A DNA stretch of 64,000 bases from Clostridia bacterium (lineage in GTDB: Bacteria > Bacillota > Clostridia > Lachnospirales > Lachnospiraceae). The translations under genes were made by a program, and so were the position numbers. Every line of letters begins with the position of its first letter. Within the stretch, counting starts at the first letter, position 1. The DNA is taken from NCBI GenBank assembly GCA_910574255.1, contig CAJTAK010000009.1, forward strand, positions 62,001 through 126,000, in the 5' to 3' direction. Shown here piece by piece: positions 51,685-60,340 of the stretch. The notes under the pieces were generated by a model. That model was not told where the DNA came from and did no database searches. It saw only the letters and a list, made by a program, of their open reading frames with translations.

Positions 51685-52751
51685 TATTTTTCAGCAGCCG
51701 CCTTTGCTTTCTTTTCCTTTGCTTCCTCCGCCGGCTTCTCCTCCGGAACTGCAGCCGAATCCAGACCAAAGCCCTCACGGACACGCTCTTCAATCTCCTG
51801 GCAGACGGCTGGGTTCTGCCTTAAATAGCTTTTCGCATTCTCACGGCCCTGACCAATCTTCTCTCCATTGTAGGCATACCAGGCTCCGCTCTTATTCACT
51901 ACCCCCGTATTCACCGCCAGATCCAGGATATCACCCTCACGGGATATGCCTTCGCCAAACATAATGTCAAACTCCGCCTCCTTGAAAGGCGGCGCAATCT
52001 TATTCTTCACTACCTTAATCTTGGTACGGTTTCCTACCATCTCTCCGCTCTGCTTCAGTGTCTCAATCCGCCGCACATCCAGACGGATAGAGGAATAGAA
52101 CTTCAAAGCCCGGCCGCCGGTGGTAGTCTCCGGATTGCCGAACATTACGCCGATCTTCTCACGAAGCTGGTTGATAAAGATTACCGTGCAGTTGGACTTA
52201 CTGGTAACGGCTGTCAGCTTACGCAGAGCCTGGGACATAAGCCTTGCCTGCAGACCCACATGAGAATCTCCCATATCTCCGTCTATCTCCGCCTTTGGTA
52301 CTAATGCGGCTACAGAGTCCACAATAATAATATCCACTGCACCGGAGCGCACCATAGTCTCGGTAATCTCCAGTGCCTGCTCACCGTTATCCGGTTGTGA
52401 TATGTACAGGTTGTCAATATCCACGCCGATATTCTTGGCGTAGACAGGGTCCAGAGCGTGCTCCGCATCAATAAATCCGGCGATTCCGCCGCGCTTCTGG
52501 ACCTCCGCTACCATATGCAGGGCTACTGTGGTCTTACCGCTTGATTCCGGTCCGTACACCTCAATGATTCTCCCCTTGGGAACACCGCCCAGTCCCAAAG
52601 CCATGTCCAGGCTCAGGCATCCGGTAGGTGTAGTCTCAATCTGCATGTGAGCTCCCTTATCCCCCAGCTTCATGACAGCTCCCTTACCAAACTGCTTCTC
52701 AATCTGGCCCAAGGCCGCATCCAATGCTTTTAACTTTTCTTCTTTTACCAT
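51684..52751 (-). CDS. recA: Recombinase RecA
   Basis: The 355-residue protein has Walker [10 protein letters not shown] (about 66-74), Walker [15 protein letters not shown], loop L1 around [20 protein letters not shown], loop L2 around [16 protein letters not shown], and an acidic/Lys-rich Ala tail. It catalyses strand exchange and activates LexA cleavage. A LexA-type box and strong promoter lie upstream. Confidence 0.98.
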   Translation of the reverse strand: MVKEEKLKALDAALGQIEKQFGKGAVMKLGDKGAHMQIETTPTGCLSLDMALGLGGVPKGRIIEVYGPESSGKTTVALHMVAEVQKRGGIAGFIDAEHALDPVYAKNIGVDIDNLYISQPDNGEQALEITETMVRSGAVDIIIVDSVAALVPKAEIDGDMGDSHVGLQARLMSQALRKLTAVTSKSNCTVIFINQLREKIGVMFGNPETTTGGRALKFYSSIRLDVRRIETLKQSGEMVGNRTKIKVVKNKIAPPFKEAEFDIMFGEGISREGDILDLAVNTGVVNKSGAWYAYNGEKIGQGRENAKSYLRQNPAVCQEIEERVREGFGLDSAAVPEEKPAEEAKEKKAKAAAEK

Positions 52752-52790
52752 ATCGTTCTCCTTATTCCTGTATCAAACACCGTTTATTTT

Positions 52791-52804
52791 CGAATGTTTG
52801 TTCG
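52791..52804 (-). promoter_or_regulatory. LexA (SOS) box upstream of recA
   Basis: CGAACAAACATTCG on the minus strand matches the Gram-positive LexA consensus CGAAC-N4-GTTCG at all but one palindrome position. It lies 13 bp downstream of the -10, where repressor binding would block transcription. Confidence 0.8.
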
Positions 52805-52817
52805 TTTTCTGGTTACT

Positions 52818-52846
52818 ATACTATTATATTTTTCTTCATCTGTCAA
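52818..52846 (-). promoter_or_regulatory. Sigma-A promoter of recA-recX
   Basis: TTGACA (52846-52841), a 17-bp spacer and TAGTAT (52823-52818) on the minus strand lie about 65 bp before the recA start. Confidence 0.88.
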
Positions 52847-52869
52847 GTAAAAATGGGAAAAACGGCGAA

Positions 52870-52911
52870 CTGCCCTAACGGATAGGTTTATCCTATCATA
52901 CGTCAGGGCAG
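52870..52911 (-). terminator. Terminator after the glycerate kinase gene
   Basis: The hairpin has outer arms CTGCCCT/AGGGCAG (52870-52876 with 52905-52911) and inner arms GATAGG/CCTATC (52881-52886 with 52892-52897). On the minus strand it is followed by TTCGCCGTTTTT. It isolates the recA operon from the catabolic cluster. Confidence 0.8.
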
Positions 52912-52942
52912 CTGCGCAAGCTGTTTATAAATTTTTTATCTA

Positions 52943-54166
52943 TTATCTTCGAATCAAAAGAACACTCACATCATTAACATTCGTACCTGTTGGTCCTGTC
53001 ATAATTAAACCGTCAGCACATTGTAATGCAGAATATGCATTATTATCACATAAGATATCTGATATCGAAATGCCGGCCTGCTCCAGCTTGCGGAAGGTAT
53101 CTTGATCCACATACCCTCCTGCTGCATCCGTGGGCCCGTCAGTTCCATCTGAGCCAACTGAAAAAACTGCTGTATTTTTCATACCGGCAATTCCCTCGGC
53201 CGCTGCCAAAGCCAATTCCTGGTTTCGTCCGCCGATTCCCTTCCCGGTTAATTTTACAACGGTTTCTCCGCCTGCAACAAATGCCAGAGATTTCTTTGTA
53301 TCCTTATGGTATCTGGCAATGGAAGCAAGAAAGCTCCCGGCATCTCTGGCCGTACAAGTCAAGCTGTCTGTCAGAATTTGCGTCTCGTATCCAAGCTTCT
53401 CTGCCTCTTTCGCAGCAGCGGCACAGAGCTGCCGCACGCTGCCTGTAATATGAGTTTCCACATTTCCAAGCTTCTTTGGCGTCTCTTTTTTTAAAAATTC
53501 GGCCGCCTGTCGGGAAAGCTTTAGATTATATTTCTTTACAATAGCCATTGCTTCTTCACAGGTGGAACAATCTTCCGCAGCCGGTCCGGATGCGATCATG
53601 TCAAGAGGATCCCCCACAATGTCCGAAAGCACAACCGAGAACATCCTTGCCGGCAGACAGTGCTGCGCAAAACGGCCGCCTTTCACTCTGGACAAACGCT
53701 TCCGGATGGTATTCATTTCCACAATATCCGCTCCGCATGCCAGCAATTGCTGTGTAATGTCTGCAAGCTCATCCTCCGGAATCAAAGGCAGCTCAAATAA
53801 AGAGGAACCGCCGCCTGAGAGCAGAAATATTACCGTATCCTTACCTGTCAAATGAGAAGTCATATCCAAAACTTCCTTCGTTCCGCAAAAAGAATTTCTA
53901 TCCGGCACCGGATGTCCTGCCTCAAAAATCTTAACCCTCGGAATCTCACCCATACAATGACCGTATTTCGTTATAACAATGCCTGCCTGAAAGGTAAGAA
54001 GCTTTGAGGCGGCATACGCCATCTGCCAGGCAGCCTTACCAACTGCTGCAAGATATAAGTTTCCGCTTAAATCAGCATTTTTCAGAGCAATCTGCACGGC
54101 ACGATCCGGCTGCGCTGCTCTTAAGGATGCCTCAATTATTTTATTTGCGTCTTCTCTTAATTTCAT
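52943..54166 (-). CDS. Glycerate 2-kinase (GckA/MOFRL family)
   Basis: The 407-residue protein has a DUF4147-type N-terminal domain (VGKAAWQMAYAA, FLLSGGGSSLFELP, MNTIRKRLSRVKGGR, VVLSDIVGDPLDMIASGP) and a MOFRL C-terminal domain (GGETVVKLTGKGIGGRNQELAL, SDGTDGPTDAAGGYVD). It phosphorylates D-glycerate to 2-phosphoglycerate, which then enters glycolysis at enolase, also in this window. It is the last gene of the IclR-controlled direction. Confidence 0.93.
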   Translation of the reverse strand: MKLREDANKIIEASLRAAQPDRAVQIALKNADLSGNLYLAAVGKAAWQMAYAASKLLTFQAGIVITKYGHCMGEIPRVKIFEAGHPVPDRNSFCGTKEVLDMTSHLTGKDTVIFLLSGGGSSLFELPLIPEDELADITQQLLACGADIVEMNTIRKRLSRVKGGRFAQHCLPARMFSVVLSDIVGDPLDMIASGPAAEDCSTCEEAMAIVKKYNLKLSRQAAEFLKKETPKKLGNVETHITGSVRQLCAAAAKEAEKLGYETQILTDSLTCTARDAGSFLASIARYHKDTKKSLAFVAGGETVVKLTGKGIGGRNQELALAAAEGIAGMKNTAVFSVGSDGTDGPTDAAGGYVDQDTFRKLEQAGISISDILCDNNAYSALQCADGLIMTGPTGTNVNDVSVLLIRR

Positions 54167-54213
54167 ATACTCCTTCCCTCCGGCGATTCAATCTATTCAA
54201 AGATGACTTGCTG

Positions 54214-54936
54214 TTATTTCATGCCCAGATAAGCTTTCCTTACATCATCATTTGCAACAAGCTTGTCGCAGTAATCGCTTAAAATAATTTTTCCATTCTG
54301 CATAACATACCCACGGTGAGCCGTTTCCAAAGCAATTTTTGAATTCTGCTCCACAAACAAAATAGTTGTCCCCTGCTTATTGATTTCAACAATTGCCTCA
54401 AAAATATTTTTTACAATAATCGGAGCCAGTCCAAGTGACGGTTCATCCAGCAATATCATCTTAGGTCTGGCCATCATAGCCCGTCCAATTGCCAGCATCT
54501 GTTGTTCTCCGCCTGACAGTGTTCCGGCCGACTGCTCCTTTCTCTCCAGCAATCTTGGAAAAAGATGATATACCTTCTCGAAATCTTCCTTTACACCTGC
54601 TGTGTCCTTCCGCAGATATGCTCCCATTCTCAGGTTCTCTTCTACTGTCAGCTGTGAAAAAACATGGCGGCCTTCCAATACCTGGCTTAATCCCATTGCA
54701 GTGATCTTATTCCCCTTTTTCCTGTCAATCCGTTTTCCGTCAAACCAGATTTCACCCCGCACACCCCCCATTCCGATCAGGCCGGATACGGTCTGCATCG
54801 TGGTTGTCTTTCCTGCACCGTTTGCTCCAATCAGTGTAACCAGCTCTCCTTCGTCTACGTACAGGTTAATCCCCTTTACCGCCTCTATATTGCCGTAAAA
54901 ATAATGGAAGTCCTTCAATTCCAGTATCGGTGCCAT
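54214..54936 (-). CDS. livF: Branched-chain-type ABC transporter ATP-binding protein LivF
   Basis: The 240-residue protein has Walker A GANGAGKTT, the signature LSGGEQQMLAIGRAM, Walker B LLDEPSLGL and the following His-loop region. Length is full. It should pair with LivG, but the adjacent livG lacks its ATP-binding half, so the transporter is probably inactive. Start at 54936, with GGGAGG 8 nt before; the ATG at 54945 is too close to the ribosome site. Confidence 0.92.
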   Translation of the reverse strand: MAPILELKDFHYFYGNIEAVKGINLYVDEGELVTLIGANGAGKTTTMQTVSGLIGMGGVRGEIWFDGKRIDRKKGNKITAMGLSQVLEGRHVFSQLTVEENLRMGAYLRKDTAGVKEDFEKVYHLFPRLLERKEQSAGTLSGGEQQMLAIGRAMMARPKMILLDEPSLGLAPIIVKNIFEAIVEINKQGTTILFVEQNSKIALETAHRGYVMQNGKIILSDYCDKLVANDDVRKAYLGMK

Positions 54937-54937
54937 T

Positions 54938-55510
54938 TCATTCACCTCCCAAATATGCCCGAATCACCTCCGGATGGCTCTGTATTTCCTCTGAAGTTCC
55001 CTCGGCAAGCAGCTTTCCGTATTCCAGCACATAGAGATAATCACAAATATCCATGACCAGCTCCATATCGTGCTCAATCATCAAGATCGTCACACCTTTA
55101 TCCAGGATCTTCTTCAGCAGCTCGTCAAATTCCGCTTTTTCCTTTGTATTCATGCCTGCCACCGGTTCATCCAACAATAAAAGCTTAGCATCACTTGCCA
55201 GGGCACGTACAATCTCCAAAAGCCTCTGACCGCCATAGGACAGTGCGCCGGCCTGCTCGTCGGCATATTTCTCCAGGCCTACAAACCGCAGCCATTCATA
55301 AGCCATTTCCCTGGCCTGTTTTTCTTCCCTGCGGGTCGCCGGCGTTCTGAACAAATCCTTTAGATAAGAGCTTTTCAGTCTGGAATGCATTCCCACCATA
55401 ACATTCTCCAATGCCGTCATTTTCCAGAACAGATTAATTACCTGATAGGTCCGTGAAATGCCTGCCTGACAGATCTGATAGGGCCGCTTTCCCTCACTGA
55501 TATGGACAAG
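54938..55510 (-). pseudogene. livG: livG lacking its N-terminal Walker A region
   Basis: From about 55501 downward the frame matches the C-terminal two thirds of LivG (GISRTYQVINLFWKMTALENVMVGMH, signature LSYGGQRLLEIVRAL, Walker B LLLLDEPVAGM, the C-terminal VLEYGKLLAEGTSEEI). The first ~80 residues with the Walker A are gone. The frame continues upstream to 55591 as unrelated sequence. livK, livH and livM, normally upstream, are also missing. Confidence 0.88.
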
Positions 55511-55566
55511 ACCACAAAAACTATGCGGAACTGCTGACAAGAAACTCCATTTATGTGGTGCAAAGT

Positions 55567-55609
55567 GCAGAACGGCAATCAGCGTCATCATAGCTGATTG
55601 CCGTTCTGC
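55567..55609. terminator. 17-bp perfect inverted repeat downstream of the HxlR gene
   Basis: GCAGAACGGCAATCAGC (55567-55583) and its exact complement (55593-55609) flank a 9-nt spacer. It lies right after the HxlR stop codon (55611). The minus-strand T-run is poor (ACTTTGC). It may be a terminator or the end of an inserted block. Confidence 0.6.
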
Positions 55610-55610
55610 T

Positions 55611-55976
55611 TTACTTAATGTAACGAAATCCCCACTTAGTCATCTCATAAAAAATGGGGAGCAAATCATGTCCCATTTCTGTCAAAGAGTATTCCACGTG
55701 TGGTGGAATCTCGTTGTATTGTATTCTGGATACTAAACCATCTTTCTCTAATTCTCTCAAAGATGAAGCCAGCATGGTATTTGTAATGCCATCAATATTT
55801 TTGCGTAGTTCTCCAAACCGAATAGGGTCTTTAATGCACAGCTCATAGAGAATATGGAATTTCCATTTCCCTTGCAGCATCAGGAGCAGAGATGTCACAG
55901 GACAGTTGCCAGCGTCTGTGAGGATACAGGTTTTCACCTCCTGGGTGTATTCTTCATAAGTCATATCTTTATTCAT
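55611..55976 (-). CDS. HxlR-family transcriptional regulator
   Basis: The 121-residue protein has a winged helix with the HxlR pattern: ILTDAGNCPVTSLLLMLQGKWKFHILYELCIKDPIRFGELRKNIDGITNTMLASSLRELEKDGLVSRIQYNEIPPHVEYSLTEMG in normal order. The ligand is unknown; a Cys near the N-terminus (NCPV) is typical of redox-sensing members. It is divergent from the flavin-reductase-like gene and probably controls it. The start at 55976 is placed by AAAGGA 8 nt upstream. Confidence 0.92.
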   Translation of the reverse strand: MNKDMTYEEYTQEVKTCILTDAGNCPVTSLLLMLQGKWKFHILYELCIKDPIRFGELRKNIDGITNTMLASSLRELEKDGLVSRIQYNEIPPHVEYSLTEMGHDLLPIFYEMTKWGFRYIK

Positions 55977-56034
55977 ATATGGCATCCTTTCTGCTGGTAT
56001 GGTCTACCGTACTATGTAAGAATATTCTGCGTAC

Positions 56035-56062
56035 TTGAAGTTATCTTCAAACTAAGTATAAT
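56035..56062 (+). promoter_or_regulatory. Promoter and probable HxlR operator for the flavin-reductase gene
   Basis: TTGAAG (56035-56040), a 16-bp spacer and TATAAT (56057-56062) form a plus-strand promoter. The -35 is half of a perfect inverted repeat TTGAAG-TTAT-CTTCAA (56035-56050), which would put a bound regulator over the -35. On the minus strand the other half is a TTGAAG with GAATAT 17 bp further. Confidence 0.75.
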
Positions 56063-56125
56063 AATCTTATCAGCGAAAGTCAACTGTGCTGTGCTAAACA
56101 AAATCGTGAAAGGATGGTTTTTACC

Positions 56126-56629
56126 ATGAAAGAAATCAACATTGGGCAGGCAACCGCCCTCACTTCCCCCGATCCTCTCGTCCTGGTCTGCACCCAAAAG
56201 GAGGATGGCTCCTTAAACATGGCCCCGGTGTCCTTCTTCATGTACGCTTCGTTCAATCCTCCCATGCTGGTTTTTGGGATGGGCAAGGCCGCCAACTCCG
56301 GCGAGAATATCCGCAGGACGGGCAAGGCAGTTTTGGCCACACCGGGCATTAGCCTCAAAGACACTGTTATGGCTTACGGCTCCGCAACCGGCAGTAAAAC
56401 CGATAAGCTGAAAGAAACGCCCATTGCTCTCAAAACCATTGCGGGCAGCGACATCCAAATCCCAGAGGACAGCCGGGTAGCCTTTGTTGTTTCTCTGGCA
56501 CAGACCGTGGAGGCTGGCGATCACTATTTGTATCTCTGTAACATTGAGAAAATGGTAGCGGATGATACCAAGGAGGCACTGTTCACCTGGGATGGTTATG
56601 CTAAGGTTGCACCTGCTCAGGAAAAATAA
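56126..56629 (+). CDS. Flavin reductase-like FMN-binding protein
   Basis: The 167-residue protein is a split-barrel flavoprotein: TSPDPLVLVCTQKEDGSLNMAPVSFFMYASFNPPMLVFGM and a later FVVSLAQTVEAGDHYLYL. Such proteins reduce flavins or act as small redox enzymes; the exact substrate is unknown. Start at 56126, with AAAGGA 10 nt before; an ATG at 56114 lies in the ribosome site. Base composition is more GC-rich than the neighbouring genes. It is divergent from the HxlR gene. Confidence 0.88.
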   Translation: MKEINIGQATALTSPDPLVLVCTQKEDGSLNMAPVSFFMYASFNPPMLVFGMGKAANSGENIRRTGKAVLATPGISLKDTVMAYGSATGSKTDKLKETPIALKTIAGSDIQIPEDSRVAFVVSLAQTVEAGDHYLYLCNIEKMVADDTKEALFTWDGYAKVAPAQEK

Positions 56630-56715
56630 TTTATCGCATTTGCAGAGTAGTCTTGCCGCACGACGGCAAAAGAAAAAAGCCGTCGTACAAGCAGGAGTAT
56701 TGTCACGCCCGGAGC

Positions 56716-56749
56716 GGCGGCTTTGAGAAATCAGAGCCGCCACTTTTTT
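56716..56749 (+). terminator. Plus-strand terminator after the flavin-reductase gene
   Basis: An 11-bp stem GGCGGCTTTGA/TCAGAGCCGCC (one wobble) with a 4-nt loop is followed by ACTTTTTTG. A second weaker stem (ACGACGGC/GCCGTCGT, around 56677-56704) lies just before it. A GGCGGC/GCCGCC pair around AGGAGG at 56755-56778 follows. Confidence 0.8.
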
Positions 56750-56867
56750 GTTTTGGCGGCAATTAGGAGGATGCCGCCATGCGACTGCTGATAGATAGGC
56801 CCTTGTCAAAAAAAGCCTGACCTACGCAACGGCGACCTCTACCCAGGCTTGCGAAAATAGTCGTTTC

Positions 56868-56969
56868 CCGTCTTTTAAGCGCAAGGTCAATTTCGTCCGG
56901 ATTTCCGGAATCATGCCACCATCTGGTAGGCGTTTCTCTCTGCAGCCAATCAAAATATGTTGTGTTCAT
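56868..56969 (-). pseudogene. N-terminal fragment of a transaldolase-like gene
   Basis: The 33-residue start MNTTYFDWLQRETPTRWWHD then SGNPDEIDLALKR matches the N-terminus of the transaldolase/TalB-like family, with a proper ribosome site (GGAAG) before the ATG at 56969. After about 56870 the frame continues only as unrelated sequence. The Lys-containing barrel is gone. It is 47 bp downstream of the intact transaldolase-like gene. Confidence 0.75.
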
Positions 56970-57016
56970 TTTATCTCTTCCTTTCCTTCACAGTACATTT
57001 CCCTGCCGGCAGATAC

Positions 57017-58369
57017 TCAGGCGCTCATATATTCCTTTAGTTCCTCATAAGTCTGTATAAACGAATTCAGTGTGGCTGTTACAGGCCCATAGGTATCAAA
57101 CTCTTCCTCCGACATGCCTTCCAGCTCATATGCTTTTTTAAAGGTCTCACTTTTCTTAAGCCGGCTTATGAGTTCTTCCGGCGGCTTCTCCTGTACCATC
57201 GGCTGATAGCACTGTTCCTGAGCATCATAATCCGCCCATTTATCAGGGAATGAAGAAATAACAATTTCAGATTCTCTGTCTTTCGTCAATGAAGCCTCAA
57301 AATTCCATGCTCCGCGCAGAGAGGCCACTAAAATGTTGGTCTTATCCAATCTGTTTTTCAATAAAACATTGTGATAAATCTGATAGGTTACTGCCCGGCT
57401 GGCCCCTCTCGCAGTTACAGCCGCATCCGAAACCCCTGCCTTTTCCAGTTCCTCTTCTACAGGTCCGTCCAGGCGCCCTGCCATCATTACAACAAAGGAA
57501 CGCTCTGCACATCCTTCCTGAATACGCTTCGCAAAAGCATAACTCTGAGCTGCACTGAAATTCACAGTAATCGTAACACCTATTCCCAGCCTGCTGACTT
57601 CTTCTACCGTCTCCAGAGCCGCCTTTGTGCCTGGTACCTTGAAAAGCACATTCGGCCGGCCGCCTAATTTTTTCTGCATATGCGAATAGGCAAACAGAAT
57701 CTCTTGGGTCATGGCCTTACTGTCACGATAGCTGCAGGGATTCACTTGATAATGAACATACCCTGCTCTGTGTCCGCTTCGTTCAAATACAGCGTAGAGG
57801 GCCCGGCAGTTATTCAGTACAACCTCCATGGTCAATCTGGATATGCGGTTCTCCACAGGCTCATCCTTGTAATCTGCACAGATGCGATTGCGAATTTTAT
57901 CGTAAACATCTGCCTTTTCTTTTCGTGCCATATTTACAATCGGCGGGTTTGTGGTAACAAACATAGCTCCCCGGCGCATAGCCTTCATAATGCCCAGACC
58001 ATTATCATTTCCCCAACGCACCGCCAGTTCTTTTGTATCCCCAAGCTCTGTAAGTTTTATTAAGCTGCTTGTCTTAAGGCTTTTTATCTCTTCCTCTGCT
58101 GTCTTTAAAAGTTCTGTCTCTCCCCATTTTCTCAGCAGGGCAAGGAATTTTTCTGCCTCCTTATGGGCTGCTGCTTCACATTCACTGGTGTATCCCGAAA
58201 TATAATGAACCATGTAGGAGCTCAAATCCATAGCTATTTCCGCTGTCATATAGGCATCCCTCTCATATTCCAGCAATTTTCTGACCAGCGATGCCTCCTT
58301 GGGAAATGAAGCCGCTGTAGATTGGAAAAACAGCCGATTGCGTAAAGAAATTTGTTTTTTATCCATCAT
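57017..58369 (-). CDS. Transaldolase-family protein
   Basis: The 450-residue protein has the transaldolase barrel: VTTNPPIVN (about 136-144), VLFKVPGTKAALETVEE with the Schiff-base Lys (about residue 240), GIGVTITVNFSAAQSYAFAKR, and a long C-terminal part (GARGASRAVTYQIY...). Transaldolases transfer dihydroxyacetone units. It is longer than classic TalB, so substrate specificity is uncertain. It is in line with the dehydrogenase upstream (19-bp gap). Confidence 0.85.
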   Translation of the reverse strand: MMDKKQISLRNRLFFQSTAASFPKEASLVRKLLEYERDAYMTAEIAMDLSSYMVHYISGYTSECEAAAHKEAEKFLALLRKWGETELLKTAEEEIKSLKTSSLIKLTELGDTKELAVRWGNDNGLGIMKAMRRGAMFVTTNPPIVNMARKEKADVYDKIRNRICADYKDEPVENRISRLTMEVVLNNCRALYAVFERSGHRAGYVHYQVNPCSYRDSKAMTQEILFAYSHMQKKLGGRPNVLFKVPGTKAALETVEEVSRLGIGVTITVNFSAAQSYAFAKRIQEGCAERSFVVMMAGRLDGPVEEELEKAGVSDAAVTARGASRAVTYQIYHNVLLKNRLDKTNILVASLRGAWNFEASLTKDRESEIVISSFPDKWADYDAQEQCYQPMVQEKPPEELISRLKKSETFKKAYELEGMSEEEFDTYGPVTATLNSFIQTYEELKEYMSA

Positions 58370-58388
58370 ATTAGACCTCTCAGCAAAT

Positions 58389-59363
58389 TTATCTTTCTAT
58401 TTTATTAACCACGTTAATGGGCTCTTGCTTCTGAAATGCCTTAAGATTCTCTACAGCACAATCCATAATACGCTGCCTGCTCTCCTTGGGCGCCCATGAG
58501 ATGTGCGGTGTTATAATACAATTCTTTGCTTTCAGCAGAGGATTATTCTCCCGAATCGGCTCTGTATATACCACATCCAAACCGGCAGCTGCCATCTTTC
58601 CGCTGTTCAGTGCATCTGCCACATCTTCTTCCACAATCAGCTGTCCGCGGGCATTGTTGATTAAGATAACTCCATCCTTCATCTTGGAGATATTTTCTTT
58701 GTTTATCATTCCCGTATTCTCTGGTGTAAGATTGCAGTGAAGCGTTATGACGTCTGAATGTGCAAATAATGTATCCAGATCTACATAATCCCCAATCTCT
58801 TTGCCGGAAGCATTTGGATAAACGTCATAGGCTAATACCTTCATGCCCAATGCCTTTGCAACACGCCCCTCTGCCTGACCAATCCGGCCAAATCCTATAA
58901 TCCCCATTGTCTTTCCCTCAAGCTCGATTAAAGGATAATTCCAATAGCACCAATCCTTACAATTTGCCCATTCGCCTGCATGAACAGAATCATTGTGATG
59001 GCCAATGTGATGACAAATCTCCAACAACAGTGCAATGGAAAACTGACTGACGGATGCCGTGCCGTAGGACGGTACATTGGTTACCGGGATCCCCTTTTCT
59101 GCTGCGTAGTTGTAATCAATACAGTTATAGCCTGTAGCCAGCGCACTGATAAACTTAATGCCCTGGCATGCATCTATAACCTTTTTGGTAATAGGTGTTT
59201 TATTTGTATAAACAACCTCTGCATCTCCGATTCGGTCAATAATCTCCTGTTCGTCGGTAATGCTTGTGCGATCATATACAGTTAAATCTCCCAGCTTCTC
59301 CAACTCTCCCCAGCTCAGATCGCCTGGATTTTCTGTATAGCCATCCAATACTACAATTTTCAT
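58389..59363 (-). CDS. D-2-hydroxyacid dehydrogenase (hydroxypyruvate/glyoxylate reductase type)
   Basis: The 324-residue protein has the NAD-binding GFGRIGQAEG (about 152-160) and catalytic Arg in NNARGQLIVEE, Glu in VVYTEPI and His in TPHISWA. It is consistent with reduction of hydroxypyruvate to D-glycerate. Start at 59363, with GTAGGAGG upstream. It precedes the transaldolase-like gene. Confidence 0.9.
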   Translation of the reverse strand: MKIVVLDGYTENPGDLSWGELEKLGDLTVYDRTSITDEQEIIDRIGDAEVVYTNKTPITKKVIDACQGIKFISALATGYNCIDYNYAAEKGIPVTNVPSYGTASVSQFSIALLLEICHHIGHHNDSVHAGEWANCKDWCYWNYPLIELEGKTMGIIGFGRIGQAEGRVAKALGMKVLAYDVYPNASGKEIGDYVDLDTLFAHSDVITLHCNLTPENTGMINKENISKMKDGVILINNARGQLIVEEDVADALNSGKMAAAGLDVVYTEPIRENNPLLKAKNCIITPHISWAPKESRQRIMDCAVENLKAFQKQEPINVVNKIER

Positions 59364-59434
59364 ATAACAGTTCCTCCTACTAAAAGTTCCTAATAATTCT
59401 CTCAACACATCCTTATCTGTTTGGACTGCTGTCT

Positions 59435-60331
59435 TTAATCATCCAGCAAAGCCCATGCATGATTTAATACCCGCTTTGTATTTGCCAGAATAATATCTGC
59501 TTCCTCATCCTCAAAGGGCGATACTTCCATAGACAGTACCATGGGATCTGCAGCATTAAAAAATCCTTCTTCCTTAAGTACTCTTAAGTAATCTAACAGC
59601 TCTTCCATATCATTGGCGCTGTTGGGAAATCCAAAGCGCTGATGCTTGTCGCCGTAGCCCGCACACTCCTTCTTGGCTACTGCATTTCCAAAATGCAGAT
59701 GTGTGATATAAGGTCTGAGAGTCCGGACAACAAACTGCGACTTCTCATAGGTGATTGGGAAATGGCTAAGATCTGCCAGCAATCCAAAATTATTATGTGT
59801 AATTCTCATGTCTGCCGCAAACCTTGCAGCCAAAGGAGCCGGGCCGATCAGTGCTGCTTTGTCAATATCAAAGTCAAAAACCTCTAATTCTACGTTCATT
59901 CCTTTTGATGCCGCATAAGTGCAGATATTGCGGGTTGTCTTGAGAAGCTGTGCATATGCCTGTTCTTTTGTGTCTTCTGCCCACTTCCCGGACAAAAAAG
60001 CAATCCCCTTTGCTCCCAGATATTCTGCTTCGTCAATGGCTTCAATCAATGTTGCCTCTGCTTTTGCCCGTCCAGCTTCATCCAGATCATTTGGATTCAG
60101 CTTTGGTCCCAGCAGACGCGGCTGCGCTCCATAACATACCTTCAAATGGGACTGTTCCAATAACTTTCTGCATGCTGTCCGCGATGCATCATCCGGACAC
60201 CTGCATACCTCAACTGCATCAAAATAGTCGTCTTCAGCAATTCGCCGAATGACCTCTTCCTGCGGCATTCCAGGATATGACATCCATGTGATTGTTCCAA
60301 TCTTAAAATACTTATGAATGGATTCCTTCAT
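59435..60331 (-). CDS. TIM-barrel sugar isomerase/epimerase (xylose isomerase-like)
   Basis: The 298-residue protein is a TIM-barrel of the AP-endonuclease-2/xylose-isomerase fold. Metal-ligand-type residues are seen in NVELEVFDFD, LLADLSHFPI, ITHLHFGNAV and VLSMEVSPFEDEE. The likely role is isomerisation of a small sugar acid or hydroxypyruvate, from the neighbours only. First gene after the promoter at 60.4 kb. Start at 60331, with GAAGGG upstream; a TTG at 60358 is rejected. Confidence 0.85.
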   Translation of the reverse strand: MKESIHKYFKIGTITWMSYPGMPQEEVIRRIAEDDYFDAVEVCRCPDDASRTACRKLLEQSHLKVCYGAQPRLLGPKLNPNDLDEAGRAKAEATLIEAIDEAEYLGAKGIAFLSGKWAEDTKEQAYAQLLKTTRNICTYAASKGMNVELEVFDFDIDKAALIGPAPLAARFAADMRITHNNFGLLADLSHFPITYEKSQFVVRTLRPYITHLHFGNAVAKKECAGYGDKHQRFGFPNSANDMEELLDYLRVLKEEGFFNAADPMVLSMEVSPFEDEEADIILANTKRVLNHAWALLDD

Positions 60332-60340
60332 TTTTATATT

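Noticed and set aside
55511..55591. Frame extending livG upstream to 55591 as a real N-terminus
   Set aside because: Those residues do not resemble an ABC ATPase N-terminus, contain no Walker A and overlap the inverted repeat after HxlR.
56213..56809. Minus-strand open frame opposite the flavin-reductase gene
   Set aside because: No ribosome site or domain; it runs through the plus-strand terminator and coding region.
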